A stretch of 6,916 nt of DNA from an uncultured Mycoplasmatota bacterium (GTDB lineage Bacteria; Bacillota_I; Bacilli_A; Mycoplasmatales; Mycoplasmoidaceae): contig CATEWF010000053.1 in assembly GCA_949527715.1 (NCBI GenBank), forward strand, positions 1-6,916. The letters are read 5' to 3'. A program made the position numbers and the translations under genes. A model generated the notes under the pieces. It did not search any database and was not told the origin of the DNA. It saw only the letters and a list, made by a program, of their open reading frames with translations. Positions 6,863 through 6,916 of the stretch are shown in pieces; position 1 is the first letter of the stretch, and every line of letters starts with the position of its first letter.

Positions 6863-6868
6863 ATTATA
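6863..6868 (-). promoter_or_regulatory. -10 box of the Nif3-ezrA unit, probably leaderless
   Basis: A perfect TATAAT on the minus strand is followed by seven bases (TATTAAT) and then the Nif3 ATG. The expected transcription start falls on or beside the ATG, and there is no Shine-Dalgarno sequence. No -35 match is obvious in the AT-rich DNA to the right. Confidence 0.45.
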
Positions 6869-6895
6869 TTAATATCATTTTAATAAATAAATAAT

Positions 6896-6916
6896 AAAAA
6901 ATACGCATGAAGCGTA
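6896..6916 (-). terminator. Terminator-like hairpin at right edge, for an upstream minus-strand gene
   Basis: Read on the minus strand, TACGC (6916-6912) pairs with GCGTA (6906-6902) around a five-base loop and is followed by a run of Us (the As at 6896-6901). This is the form of an intrinsic terminator and suggests that a minus-strand gene ends just beyond the window. The stem may continue past the edge, so its full length is unknown. Confidence 0.55.

Noticed and set aside
1..6916. tRNA or rRNA genes, CRISPR arrays, IS elements, phage or defence genes
   Set aside because: I looked on both strands and saw no cloverleaf-like GC-richer islands, regularly spaced repeats, transposase motifs or terminal inverted repeats; coding sequence fills nearly the whole window.

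Overview
The window is strongly AT-rich and reads TGA as tryptophan. At least five genes keep a full-length, family-like frame only if in-frame TGA is sense; the transporter at 1452-2828 alone has eleven. Together with a lipoprotein signal peptide, small compact genes and very short intergenic gaps, this points to a mollicute (Mycoplasma/Spiroplasma-type, translation table 4). I cannot name the species.

Layout: Positions 1-81 hold two hairpins, the second a clear intrinsic terminator, and possibly the tail of a plus-strand gene. A minus-strand cyuA-type L-cysteine desulfidase / Fe-S serine-dehydratase-like gene (80-1396) is divergent from a plus-strand MFS transporter (1452-2828). They are separated by 55 bp that contain promoter elements and a perfect 18-bp palindrome. 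The transporter converges on a minus-strand rpsT-lipoprotein pair (3613 to 2841). One 12-bp-stem hairpin (2819-2846) lies between them and carries both genes' TAG stop codons. rpsT is divergent from a plus-strand, membrane-anchored, very basic protein of unknown function (3683-4369). That gene overlaps by 8 bp the convergent end of a minus-strand two-gene unit: a Nif3-family metal protein (6085-6855) followed after 1 nt by an EzrA-like cell-division protein (4362-6083). A second terminator-like hairpin at the right edge (6902-6916) probably ends an upstream minus-strand gene.

How the genes relate: cyuA and the MFS gene look like a possible uptake/catabolism pair that would yield pyruvate, ammonia and sulfide, but the transported substrate is inference. 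rpsT and the lipoprotein are probably translationally coupled (TAATG), as are Nif3 and ezrA (TAATATG). Three genes (MFS, unknown basic protein, Nif3) have a perfect TATAAT only 6-9 nt before their ATG and no Shine-Dalgarno sequence, so they are probably transcribed leaderless or nearly so. I see no phage, IS element, CRISPR array or defence system. The window is mostly ordinary chromosomal sequence. The most interesting items are the EzrA-like protein in a presumably wall-less cell, the cyuA/MFS pair and the unrecognised basic membrane protein.
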